NCBI RefSeq assembly: GCF_001761485.1
Contig: NC_090775.1
Coordinates: forward strand, 3,541,001 to 3,605,000
Direction: 5' to 3'
Length of the DNA: 64,000 nt
Source: Yarrowia lipolytica
Taxonomy: Eukaryota > Ascomycota > Dipodascomycetes > Dipodascales
Shown: positions 55,801 through 64,000 of the stretch, piece after piece
Position numbering within the stretch: the first letter of the stretch is position 1
Layout: each line of letters opens with the position of its first letter
Position numbers and translations under genes: made by a program
Notes under the pieces: model-generated
Told to the model about the DNA's origin: nothing
What the model saw: the letters and a program-made list of their open reading frames with translations, nothing else
Database searches by the model: none

Positions 55801-56111
55801 AGCCCGTGGATCTGACTGCGGTTGATCTGGACGAGATCCCTAACAACGTCATCACCTTCACCAAGCAAACTTGTATCGTGTACAACGACGACCAGGAGCG
55901 GCCTCCTATGGGCGAGGGTCTCATGGTACCTTGCAAGATAACTCTTTACAACTGCCGACCCATCGCCAAGGACACAAAGAAACCCATCACCGACCCCAAG
56001 CATCCCTATGCAAGACGATGGATTGCTCGTCTCGAGCAGCAGAAGAACACCCGATTCATCTCCTACGATCTGGAGACTGGTACCTACGTGTTTGAGACTG
56101 ACCACCCTTAA
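52818..56111 (+). CDS. GLFG nucleoporin of the Nup98/Nup100/Nup116 type
   Basis: The 1097-residue protein starts MFGSSNTTFGGG and contains dozens of FG and GLFG repeats separated by Asn/Thr-rich spacers (about 1-690). Near residues 85-135 is a Gle2-binding (GLEBS-like) segment (PGTTLTPFQPF and SQEELRLADYQQGKQ). The C-terminal domain (about 955-1097, from DDQGYWFSPRL) is the Nup98 autoproteolytic domain. The protein ends ETDHP, with no Nup96-like extension, so it resembles Nup100/Nup116 more than Nup145. It would line the central channel, forming the permeability barrier and docking Gle2 for mRNA export. The frame opens with TTG at 52809; the ATG at 52818 is chosen. Confidence 0.92.
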   Translation: MFGSSNTTFGGGSSFGNNNNSSGGGLFGNTNNASSGGGMFGAKPATSTFGGGGFGASNTNTSTNAFGAASSSPFGSSSTPSPGQCPGTTLTPFQPFTDKDTANGKMMTNIYETITMMPQYRTWSQEELRLADYQQGKQYGTAGATATNTFGAANTASPFGSSSNTNNSPFGNSSTSGGNTFGGGFGQNKPATGGLFGSSNTNTGGGFGTSSTSGGFGSNTTSNTGGFGGFGQNNNATSNTGAFGAAKPSPFGGTSSFGSGNTGGGMFGSTNNTSNTTSGFGGGFGQNNANTNTTGGFGGGFGQNNTTNNSGGGLFGNNNTTNNTSGGFGQTSTSTGFGFGQNKPATTSFGQTNNTGGGLFGNTNTNTNTNTGGGMFGQANNNTSGGGLFGQNNNTNNSGGGLFGQTNNTNTTNNAFGANNNTSGGGLFGQKPATTGFGATNTGTTTGGGLFGNTNNNTNTNTGGGLFGNNNNTNTNTGGGFGGFGQNNNTANTGTTGGGLFGQNKPATGGLFGQNTTTPASTGTTGGGFSFGQNNNNASSNTGATGGGLFGQNKPATGGLFGNNSSTTTTNTTGGGLFGNNNAASNTSATTGGGLFGAKPATTGGGLFGSNNTTNTSNTGGGLFGNNNANTSNTGGGLFGNNNANNNANTSTGGGLFGNNNAMNNNNMNNMGARNNQTPSLTASIDQNPYSNNPLFSGQTPPALTSSGSNGTAKDPLTTSLTSKSGAKSGNNGVSSASYLSSSRPLFQPRKKTSAIASEHVAHQRNYPEDRFERISLPEVASAGNTSVSSVGNTSMSTASKPRHSLFSPKTDEFLLGSDAFVPRREIRKLVIDRSGDEAELRRLTQGEDPELEDPHQHQNVHDTPSKAPLKSSLSTPNSQQRKKSVSFSAAGDNSVLNGLNDPDSLEMAPVSQSGTPSFFPKSTASPIHKAVSVESSATASPTATQTSDEEIVDDQGYWFSPRLMALKTMTTEQLKAVPNFVVGRKGFGKIQFLEPVDLTAVDLDEIPNNVITFTKQTCIVYNDDQERPPMGEGLMVPCKITLYNCRPIAKDTKKPITDPKHPYARRWIARLEQQKNTRFISYDLETGTYVFETDHP

Positions 56112-57304
56112 AAGGTGTACTTCAAGATAGCGAAGAAGTAGATCAATGTAAACTATGTATGTATGTTAAAACGCATTAATGTCGTTACTGTAGAAGTAAA
56201 GTATCGTACACTGTGCTACAGTAGATGTACTGGTGCTTGTAGTTGTACAAGCTGCAGGTGAGTAGTTACAATATATAGAATTTATACTGGTACAATTAGT
56301 TGGATGCGTCTGGCAAGATTCAATTGAGGCTTATGCGTTGATACCTGAGTCGTTGTATACAATACCTGGGCGTAAAATTGCAACAGGTACAAGTACGAGT
56401 ACAGTGTCATAATAGCCGTACAGTACTTATACATTGATGTGCGCTTCTCCTCATGCATAACAATGGACATGAAGAAGGTGCTGCTTTTTCGTGTGCCTGG
56501 CTATCGTGCCTGGCTATCATTTTCATGCCTAAAAAATCGTGCATCATTAATTCTGTCACGTCTGGTGCAGCCGAAGAGTGATCTGCAGCGCGCCTGACGT
56601 AATACTGATGATTGCGGATGTTCTGACTTTGAATAATGCATCTCAAACCGAATCAGCCGTGCCCCAGCGTACCGAATCCAGTAATATAAACGCTCATATT
56701 ACGACACCGTTTGTCCAAACAACCCTTTTTCCGCTTTCCGGGAAAAAAATGTTTAGGTTCAGGTGCCCCTGAAATGTACTGCCAAATGAACCCGCTCGCG
56801 TGCCTGTTACACGTGTCATTATGTTGATGATGGAGATGAGAACCCAGTATTGTTTATGGTAGAAAAAATGGACCAATAAAAGATCTTTATCACGGCACAA
56901 TTGAGCCACTTGTAGACGTGCTCCAAAAACGTTTCCTAATGTCTAAAAGTTGGAGTTTCCGCTTTGGAAGCCTAAAACCCAAACGAGCTTCACACGTTGC
57001 GTGCCGGAGATTAGCGAGATTGTTAGAACGTGCTAAGTGTAGTTATTGGGGTGGTTTTTGACAAGCCAAGCAAGGGTGGTATTTTGACAGCTATCGAAGA
57101 CCATACTCATCTTGTAGTTGCAAAAACAAACATTCTCGTCGCTTCTCTGACTTGTCTCCAATGTCACCCTCTTCGTATAAGTCTGCACATGTCCAAGACG
57201 TCCGCCCCATTCCCTAACCCTAGCTGCACACGTACGCGTGAACAGTGCATTCCTTTTGCAACCCGTCAAGAGTGGTGAACACACACATTAGGCACACAAA
57301 CGAC
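56112..57304. other. Intergenic between nucleoporin and AVL9
   Basis: About 1.2 kb with no gene. Palindromic TACAGTA and TACAAGTACGAGTAC-type motifs occur at about 56190-56240 and 56385-56425. Confidence 0.6.
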
Positions 57305-60300
57305 ATGGCCAAAAAGAAGTTGAGAGCCGGAGAGGTACGTCGCCCGGCCGGAGGAGCCACCACAGCAGGAGCCGCAGCTTCGAACGGATCAGCCAACGGA
57401 GCTACCGCGTCCGGTACCACCTCACGATCTGTGTCCGGAGAGAGTAGCGGAGCCGCTGGAGCCACTCCTCATGCTCCTCCGAGAGCCCGCAACCGCCCAC
57501 GAGCCGGGCAGATCAACACCTCTGTTAAAATGACCTCTAGCACATCCAATTCGCCCACCACAAGCGTTCCGTCTTCTCCGAAGACCCCCAGATCACCTAG
57601 AACGTCCGTTCCTTCTTCTCCACAGGTGGCCCAGTCTCCCAAAGTGCCCCAGTCTCCTCGAATCGTTTCTTCTTCTCGACCGGGATCCGCTGGTTCGCCA
57701 GTCTCTGTCAAAACCAGTTCAAAAGCTGTAAAAACAGAGGCAACTAAACAGCCAGCTACTCGAAAAGTGGAGGCCGTGGTTATCGATTCGTCTGACTCCG
57801 AAGACGAGTTTCACGACACAGAGGCTGTGGTAATCGATTCCGACGACAATGACGACTACGACGCTGTCATCGAGACCGTCAGCCAGCCCGTGCTGTCTAA
57901 GGCCAAGGTGGTGCGAAAGAAGGAGCCCGAGGTGGCCACTACGACCCAGACAGCCCAGAAGGCCGTATCCGGAATTCCCCAGATCAAAATCTACTCTCCT
58001 CACAACACTCAGTCGGAATTCAAGCCCAGTGAAGACGAGGACGACGAGGACGAAGAGATCTCTATGGGGGACAACAAAATCGAGTTTGGTAAGGAGCTCA
58101 CCAAGGATATCAGCAACAAGACGGACGCTGCTGCTGCTTCAGTTGGCGCGCCAATCCCCTCGCCAGTGGCTTTCACTCCTCCTCCTCCTGTGAACTTCAC
58201 TCCCCCTCCCGCAAGCCCTCCTGTGGTGGTTGATCTGGACGACGACGACGGAGAAGTGAGATACAAGGATCGGTTCAAAAAGAGAGCCGCCGATACAAAG
58301 CCCGCAGCTGGTTCTACACCAAAGCCCGAGGAGGAGGTCATTGATCTTGATGAAGAGTCTTCCCAATCCCCCACAATCACTCCAGGTGCATTCCCTACCC
58401 CTGGGGCCTTCCCCTCATCTGCACCAAAGACAAAGAAAGAGCCTGTCAAAGAGGTCAAGAAACCTGTCCAGGAGAAAAAGATTGAGGCAAACGAGCCTGC
58501 CAGGGACGAAGCCGAGTCAAAGAAGACCAAGTCAAAGAAGGACACCTTGCCAGAGACTTCTGCAATCACAGAAAGCGTTGCCGCAGGTGTGGCCGCTTCT
58601 GTGAGTGCTACAGCTGCTGCTTCCGAAATGGCTTCCGATCATACTCCTCTGCAAGAAACTCCTTCTACACCTACCAAGGCTGGTGACGCTAATTCAACTG
58701 CTGCCATCGACATTGCATCTGGCTCTCCTGTGACGTCACCCAATGGTTCGCCTCTCAAGGGTATTCTCAAACAGCCCAAGCATGCCAAGAAGCCGTCCAT
58801 TCGAGCCACTCACACTACCATCACGGAACCAATTCCCGATGACTCGCTTCTCTTCTCCGTCTGCATTGTGGGATTTCACCATTCTCTGGGACCCCAGATC
58901 GAGGAATGGTTTGGCCCCGAGGACTACTCTCATCTGTGGCCAAACCTACCTTTCCAGGCTCTCAGTGATGGATCCCATTCTCGGGAAGAGGACTTTTCAT
59001 ACTTCACTCTTCTGTTTGATGAGAACAACAAGAGCGCTCCTGGAGCTGGTGGGTACTCCGATGGACGTCCTTTCAATACCCAGACCGTTACAACGCTGTT
59101 TGGTATCGCCTGTAACCGTCAGGTTGGCGTGACCGATGCTCTGAAGCAGGATTTGGCTGTGACTCGAAGTACTGTTCAGAAGTGTGTTGTGGTTATATGC
59201 CGAAAGCCCATCTGGGGCCCCATGAAGGACAAGCTGGCTGTGGTGACACGTGCATTCTTTATGCAGCCCACTTTTGACGATAAGTCCATCATTCGAAGCT
59301 TGTTTGACTCGCTGGCACACACATTAACGCTGTCCAAGTTCAACTCAGACACTTCTTCTGACGTGTCCATCGGCATGTCGCTCTGTGAGCTGGTTTCACG
59401 TCTCAAGCAGAAGCTGGTGGTGGTATTTAAGGCCCTGTTGCTCGAGAAACGAGTGCTTTTCTACGCTTCTTCAACTGAGCTGCTCTGTACTTCACAGTTC
59501 TCTCTGGTTTCCCTTATTCCTAATCTCATCAACAACCTGCAAGATTGCGGATCTCCCTTGCTGCATTCATACGAGCTCGGACTCACTCGTGCAACCTCAC
59601 TTAAAACCTCTGATCGGCAGTCTCTGCTCAACTTTATGGGACTGCCTCTGATGGTCTTTGGAGAGGGTGGTATGTTCTCTCCCTACATTCCTCTGCAGCA
59701 GCTTGGCGACCTCGCTCTGGCTAGATACTACCTGGTTGGAAGCACAAACTCACTCCTGTTGCAACAGAAGAAACAGCATGCCGATGTGCTTGTAAATATG
59801 GACGACAACACCGTCGAGATTCTCAACTCGTCGTTGAAGTCGCCGCTATCCTTGTCGTCGTACGATAAGAAGTGGATCGAACGAGTCGTGCAGGCTGTCG
59901 ACACTTCGTCTGGAAACTCTGCAGCCACCACATTCCATGGCAATGAGGACTATGTCAGACTCCAGTTTGAAGACTACCTCATGGGTCTTCTTTCTGCCGT
60001 CAAGTACGACAATTTCCTTTCTTCCCATGGCTCGGCTCCTCCACCAGAGATGCTTCTTAAGGAAGTCCATGGCAACCCTGTCAAGCACTTTTCTCTGGAC
60101 TGGGTCAACTGCTGGCGAAAGACCCTCAATTACGAGTTGTTCAATAACTTCACCGATGGGGAGCTCTTTGACATTGTCGAGCCTAGACACATGGCCGACG
60201 CTGGCGTCACTGAGAAGCAGAAGTCGCCTTTCAGTGAGGTTGGCAAAGCCTGGGCTGGCTTGTTCAGTAAGAACGGTTCCAACACTGCTATTGACAAGAC

Positions 60301-60916
60301 AAGTGGCAGCAGTTCCGGTGACAAGGAGAAGTCTGTCTCTCCTACAACTTCCTCAGTGTCTCCTTCGGTGGCTACTACTGTCGCTGCTGGCCACGGCACT
60401 TCTGCCAACGAGACTGCATCTCTGCCTTCAGACACTTCTGTGAAGACACATCGATCATCTGACTCCACTTGGTCCATGCAACAGAAGTCCACATCATGGT
60501 TCAGCCGATTCTCAGCTGCCCCCAAGGACGACACTGAGTCTAGCGAGCCTCTCACACCCCCTCCTCCTGTTTCTGAACGACCCAAGGCACATTCCGAGAC
60601 CTCTGTCAGTGGTTGGGGCAAGTGGGCCGCCAGCAAGAAGATGACCTTGTTTGGCGATGCGAATGGCGATGCCGAGAAGGAGAAGCCGCAAGACAAGACA
60701 GAAGACAAGGCAGAAGACAAGAAGGAGAATGAGAAAGATGGGGACACAAAAGAGACTTCAGAGGACAAATCTGACGGTGCTGAGACGGTCAAGGCTGCTG
60801 AGCCTGAGGAAATAGAGATGCATTTTGAGGATTCTCCCATCAAGAAAAAGGAGAACATTTCTGCAGCGACGTCTCCCACAAAATCAGTCAAGGAACGGGC
60901 TGCGATGTTCCAATAG
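57305..60916 (+). CDS. AVL9: Avl9, late-secretory trafficking protein
   Basis: The 1203-residue protein has a DENN-like Avl9 domain at about 515-950 (from LLFSVCIVGFHHSLGPQIE). Flanking it are a long disordered N-terminus and a charged C-terminus. Yeast Avl9 works in exocytic transport from the Golgi. The N-terminus holds a Ser-Pro-rich region (PSSPKTPRSPRTSVPSSP) and four short hydrophobic-acidic motifs. These are Val158-Val-Ile-Asp followed by SSDSED, Val175-Val-Ile-Asp followed by SDDND, Val307-Val-Val-Asp followed by LDDDD, and Val345-Ile-Asp-Leu-Asp. These look like SUMO-interaction motifs and are not known to me from Avl9. The frame opens with GTG at 57245; the first ATG is 57305. Confidence 0.9.
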   Translation: MAKKKLRAGEVRRPAGGATTAGAAASNGSANGATASGTTSRSVSGESSGAAGATPHAPPRARNRPRAGQINTSVKMTSSTSNSPTTSVPSSPKTPRSPRTSVPSSPQVAQSPKVPQSPRIVSSSRPGSAGSPVSVKTSSKAVKTEATKQPATRKVEAVVIDSSDSEDEFHDTEAVVIDSDDNDDYDAVIETVSQPVLSKAKVVRKKEPEVATTTQTAQKAVSGIPQIKIYSPHNTQSEFKPSEDEDDEDEEISMGDNKIEFGKELTKDISNKTDAAAASVGAPIPSPVAFTPPPPVNFTPPPASPPVVVDLDDDDGEVRYKDRFKKRAADTKPAAGSTPKPEEEVIDLDEESSQSPTITPGAFPTPGAFPSSAPKTKKEPVKEVKKPVQEKKIEANEPARDEAESKKTKSKKDTLPETSAITESVAAGVAASVSATAAASEMASDHTPLQETPSTPTKAGDANSTAAIDIASGSPVTSPNGSPLKGILKQPKHAKKPSIRATHTTITEPIPDDSLLFSVCIVGFHHSLGPQIEEWFGPEDYSHLWPNLPFQALSDGSHSREEDFSYFTLLFDENNKSAPGAGGYSDGRPFNTQTVTTLFGIACNRQVGVTDALKQDLAVTRSTVQKCVVVICRKPIWGPMKDKLAVVTRAFFMQPTFDDKSIIRSLFDSLAHTLTLSKFNSDTSSDVSIGMSLCELVSRLKQKLVVVFKALLLEKRVLFYASSTELLCTSQFSLVSLIPNLINNLQDCGSPLLHSYELGLTRATSLKTSDRQSLLNFMGLPLMVFGEGGMFSPYIPLQQLGDLALARYYLVGSTNSLLLQQKKQHADVLVNMDDNTVEILNSSLKSPLSLSSYDKKWIERVVQAVDTSSGNSAATTFHGNEDYVRLQFEDYLMGLLSAVKYDNFLSSHGSAPPPEMLLKEVHGNPVKHFSLDWVNCWRKTLNYELFNNFTDGELFDIVEPRHMADAGVTEKQKSPFSEVGKAWAGLFSKNGSNTAIDKTSGSSSGDKEKSVSPTTSSVSPSVATTVAAGHGTSANETASLPSDTSVKTHRSSDSTWSMQQKSTSWFSRFSAAPKDDTESSEPLTPPPPVSERPKAHSETSVSGWGKWAASKKMTLFGDANGDAEKEKPQDKTEDKAEDKKENEKDGDTKETSEDKSDGAETVKAAEPEEIEMHFEDSPIKKKENISAATSPTKSVKERAAMFQ

Positions 60917-61508
60917 ATATAAGATATTAAAGACCAGTTGTTTTTGTACATTGTAGCTGTGCGGATAGGTGAACTTGATGACGTCGTTACTTCTCAAATA
61001 AAAATTACTTCGGTACATGTCAGATAAGGTTATGCAGGCTACTCAACCTACATGCGTCAATCACCAGTAATCCACGTTCATGACACTCCCATCAGGCCAA
61101 AACCAACAACTCCCACAGCGAATGTGGAAAGAGATCTGACAAGGATACAAGTCTACGAAGGAATATTTGGAGACTGATCTTGGATTGTTACTCAAGTGTA
61201 GGAATTACCCCAGGACTGGAGTAGCCGGCCGGCTTCACGATTTTGATACCACGATAAGGACCCAGATTCCTAATAGGAAATGAGCCCACGCGACTTACCA
61301 TATTCTTAAAAACAATCCTATTACGACATACAGTATATAGTTCATGGCGGCCAGAATTACTGGTTGTGATTCATATCTCTCCGCCTTGGTACAGTGACGC
61401 CTGTCGGGGGAGTCTACATCGAAGGTGTGTGAAGATCGATTCATTCAGGGTAAAGTTATGAATTAATTATGAGTTACGACGAGATATCTGGGTATCAATA
61501 GGGACAAT
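60917..61508. other. Intergenic between AVL9 and secreted repeat protein
   Basis: About 590 bases between two converging genes; no gene is seen. Confidence 0.6.
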
Positions 61509-62370
61509 TTACCAGCCGTTGCAGACCTTCTTGGTCTGGCAGGACTGGCAAGAGTTGACTGCGCCGTCAATCTTGGGGAGCAGGTCCTGCGTGAGCTTGC
61601 CATGGCCAAAGTCGATACCACCTGAGACAATTCCACCAAGGCAACCGTTGAGGTCGACAATGAGACCCTTGCAGGTGTGCAGGAGGGTGGCAATCTGCGT
61701 GATCTGCTCGTCGGAACAAGACTTGGAGATGAGCTTGCCAATAACTCCAATCAGGGAAGAAACGACCTGGATGGTCAAGTTCACGATGGTGGACAGGCCA
61801 GGAGCACAGAGCTGCGCAAGGGCACCTCCCTGCTGGAAGATGATGGAGCCCTGGATCCCGGCAATGAGGGCAGGCACAGATTGAGAGAGGCCCTCCACAG
61901 CCTTGGAACAGATAGCAAGGGCAGTGGTGGTGGAAGAAATGTCACCGTGAAGTGTCAAAGAGGCGACAAGGGAGACAGCACCGGAAATGCCGACACTGCA
62001 ATCCTGAATGGTCTTGATGATTGGGCCGACGGGAGCAACACTGCCCTGGCCACCCCAAGAGTTGGTTTCCTCCTTGGATCCACCCCAAGATCCACCCTTG
62101 GAGACTTCGCCCTTTCCACCCCAAGATCCACCCTTGGAGACTTCGCCCTTTCCACCCCAAGATCCACCCTTGGAGACTTCGCCCTTTCCACCCCAAGATC
62201 CACCCTTGGAAATTTCGCCCTTTCCACCCCAAAGATTCCACCCTTGGAGACTTCGCCCTTTCCACCCCAAAGAATCCGTGGTCGGGCCTCCTCCGCTCCT
62301 CGAGAGCGGGGGCGGCCATGGCGGAGGCGGCGAGGATAGAAGCAGCGAGAGAGTACTTGATAGCAACCAT
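61509..62370 (-). CDS. Secreted repeat protein with frame conflict (signal and mature part in different frames)
   Basis: The ATG at 62370 opens a clean signal peptide (MVAIKYSLAASILAASAMAAP) followed by LEERRR. The mature part (to 61509) lies in another frame. It has 12-residue units read as GGKGEVSKGGSW, then a Cys-containing hydrophobic domain ending SCQSCQTKKVCNGW. The two are joined by a 36-base tandem repeat (about 62080-62270). Two neighbouring junctions read GGATTCTTTGG and GGAATCTTTGG where the other units have GGATCTTGG, two extra bases each. Together these account for the frame change. From the ATG the frame instead gives a 142-residue protein. No donor, branch and acceptor signals were seen. 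A TATATAAA (62433-62440, minus) lies about 65 bases before the ATG. The family is unknown. Confidence 0.6.
62080..62270 (-). repeat. Tandem 36-bp coding repeat
   Basis: Five well-conserved copies, shown by the core TTCGCCCTTTCCACCCCA (plus strand) at 62106, 62142, 62178, 62214 and 62252. The spacing is 36, 36, 36 and 38 bases, with a degenerate half copy at about 62050-62080. All three minus-strand frames are open through the array. Confidence 0.9.
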
Positions 62371-64000
62371 TGTTTGATGTAGAGAAGAAGTGAGTGTTGT
62401 TTGATATTTATTATAAGAGGGGGTGGGGGTGGTTTATATATTGGTGACAAGTGGGTCTGGGCCGCTTCGGAAACTCGGAATCCAGGGTCCAGGAATGAGA
62501 GACTCGGTCTTATTCTGCATATTGACTTGACTGCAGATTCTATCAACACGCAGGTATTATTACTTTGTTCTGAGGGTGGGCACGGCTATATACTGATGGA
62601 AAGTAGTGCTATTGGAAGCGGTTGACATAAATCTGTGGTTAGAGACTGACCCCCTTCTGCATTCTATCGACTAAAGATGATCTCCAGCATCTCCGAGTAA
62701 GGCTCTCTCAGTTCTAGTGAACTCTTCATTCTGCTGGAGTTAACCGCCAAAACCCTGAAGCATCGCCCTCGACAACTATATTTGAAACACAGTGGTGATA
62801 TCGCATTCTTCTTCTTCGTATCATAAGTTAATGTGGTTGTTTGTTTGACACAGGTTGAAGAAAGGACAGGGGAGCAGATATTATCTAGCAACAGTACAGG
62901 CACCTCAAGAAAAATTGAGACTATATTCCCCACTCAGTCCCATTAACCACAATGATATTCACCACAGTCAGTCAGGCAGTGACTATAATCGTTTCCCTTT
63001 TGTGTAATGGTAATAAGCCCATATTTCCCCAGAAGAAGTGCATGGTAGAAACACTCTACCTTGTCTCCATCTCTGGTCGAGAGGACACTGTAACGGGAGG
63101 TAACGTGCAATGAATAAAGAATAACAGCAAGGGGGGAGAACACTGCCAGGGGCGTAATTATCCACTCCAGGTGAACAAATTACTACTTTGGTCGACGTTC
63201 TAGCCTGACTTCTTTCTCTTGTGTTTCATGATTAGCTTTTATGGTGCATCATACCAGATCTAGAAAATGATCGGCGGGGATCAACAACGGCAGTGGTTAG
63301 GGGTATCGGTATGAAGATATGTTGTTGAAACTTGTCTGCGCGGCTATCGAGAGACGACTCTGTGTCAGATTCCCGTAGCATGTTCTCACAATTCTTATCT
63401 TTTCACTGGCTTTGACGATCTCATCCCGATTCAACCCTTCCCCACAAGCACAACGTCTGCCCTTGCATGTGCACCATTTATACCCTGAGTCTATGGATAC
63501 AACGAAACAAGCCCATATCTCTTCCTATACTATTCTACCATACCAATAGTGAATGATGCAAGTTAAGGAACGTGCATAATTACCACAGACGAGAGCTACT
63601 CATAGTACCGGTACCTGTGGCTATTTTTGGCAGAGCAGTCGATTTCCAAATATGCATGACGATAGAGGTTATTTCAGGGGCTAATTTCAAAACGGGTTTA
63701 TCAGAACAAAGACATGTACATTATTTATTAGTAGAACTGTAAATACCCCCAATGCATGCTTACTTACCACTCATTTTAAGACTGTTTTCCCTCGTTTAGG
63801 GCAAATGCCCATGCAAGATACACTTCGGCTGCACGATGCGAAACGTTTCAGGTGGCTGAAGCGGAGACATGTCTGTCTTGTATTGTACGAGTCCTTGGGC
63901 GTGGCGAGTGGTGATGGAGAGTACACATGTGCCAATAAGATAACCAGAGGCGGTGTTTATATCGAAAAGAAGGACTATAGCTTATTGAAACAATTGACAT
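62371..64000. other. Intergenic right edge
   Basis: About 1.6 kb upstream of the secreted-protein gene and reaching the window end. Open frames are short and not protein-like; no RNA gene or mobile element is recognised. Confidence 0.5.
62433..62440 (-). promoter_or_regulatory. TATA box of the secreted repeat protein gene
   Basis: TATATAAA on the minus strand about 65 bases before the ATG at 62370, a usual yeast spacing. Its presence supports that the ATG at 62370 belongs to a transcribed gene. Confidence 0.5.

Noticed and set aside
62200-62290. Programmed -1 frameshifting at the TTTGGGG strings of the secreted repeat gene
   Set aside because: The strings do not form a good X-XXY-YYZ slippery heptamer in the signal-peptide frame. 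Two-base changes at the junctions explain the conflict more simply.

Overview
The window is nuclear DNA of an ascomycete yeast, most likely Yarrowia lipolytica or a very close relative. Genes are mostly intronless and moderately spaced. The three spliced genes use GTGAGT donors, with a CTAAC branch site only a few bases from the acceptor. Most proteins are single-copy yeast orthologues. The species name is an inference, since no search could be run.

Layout, left to right: a CUE/Smr ribosome-quality-control nuclease (CUE2-like, +), the inner-kinetochore protein CENP-C (MIF2, +), tubulin cofactor B (ALF1, -), the NEDD8-E1 regulatory subunit (ULA1, +), a decayed BTB-domain gene (+), the bifunctional PFK-2/FBPase-2 (-), the autophagy PROPPIN ATG18 (-), spliced MGR2 of the TIM23 complex (-), a spliced PDCD5 homologue (-), a bacterial-type pyroglutamyl peptidase (+), a small PPxY membrane protein (-), a four-helix membrane protein (+), the mitochondrial rRNA methylase MRM1 (+), a 14-helix drug-transporter homologue (+), spliced poly(A) polymerase PAP1 (+), the SET methylase RKM4 (-), the ribosome-assembly GTPase NOG2 (+), a mitochondrial JmjC/cupin protein (+), a membrane-anchored monothiol glutaredoxin (-), an ASNSD1 homologue (-), a secreted cysteine-rich protein (-), an F-box protein (+), a Dal5-type anion transporter (-), DNA polymerase epsilon subunit DPB2 (+), an intron-containing tRNA-Lys(CTT) (-), a GLFG nucleoporin of the NUP98/NUP100/NUP116 type (+), AVL9 (+), and a secreted repeat protein whose signal peptide and mature part lie in different frames (-).

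Most genes are housekeeping functions with no operon-like grouping; neighbours are not obviously related. Accessory content lies in the longer gaps (13-15.5, 21-23.7, 45.8-49.8 and 62.4-64 kb) and in a few lineage-specific genes. These are the bacterial-type peptidase, the two secreted proteins, the small PPxY protein and the BTB relic. No transposon, viral element, CRISPR array or plasmid origin could be supported. Several long open frames that begin only with TTG or GTG were restarted at the first good ATG (transporter, PFK-2, nucleoporin, AVL9, glutaredoxin, F-box gene).

The items most worth a second look are the frame conflict in the 36-bp-repeat secreted protein, the very bacterial pyroglutamyl peptidase, four SUMO-interaction-like motifs in the AVL9 N-terminus, and a CUE2-like protein with alanine in its TGxG motif. 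Others are a roughly 160-residue insertion splitting the FBPase-2 domain, an acidic insertion in MRM1, tandem branch/acceptor pairs in the PAP1 intron, and palindromic TACAGTA/TACTGTA-type motifs seen mainly between genes.
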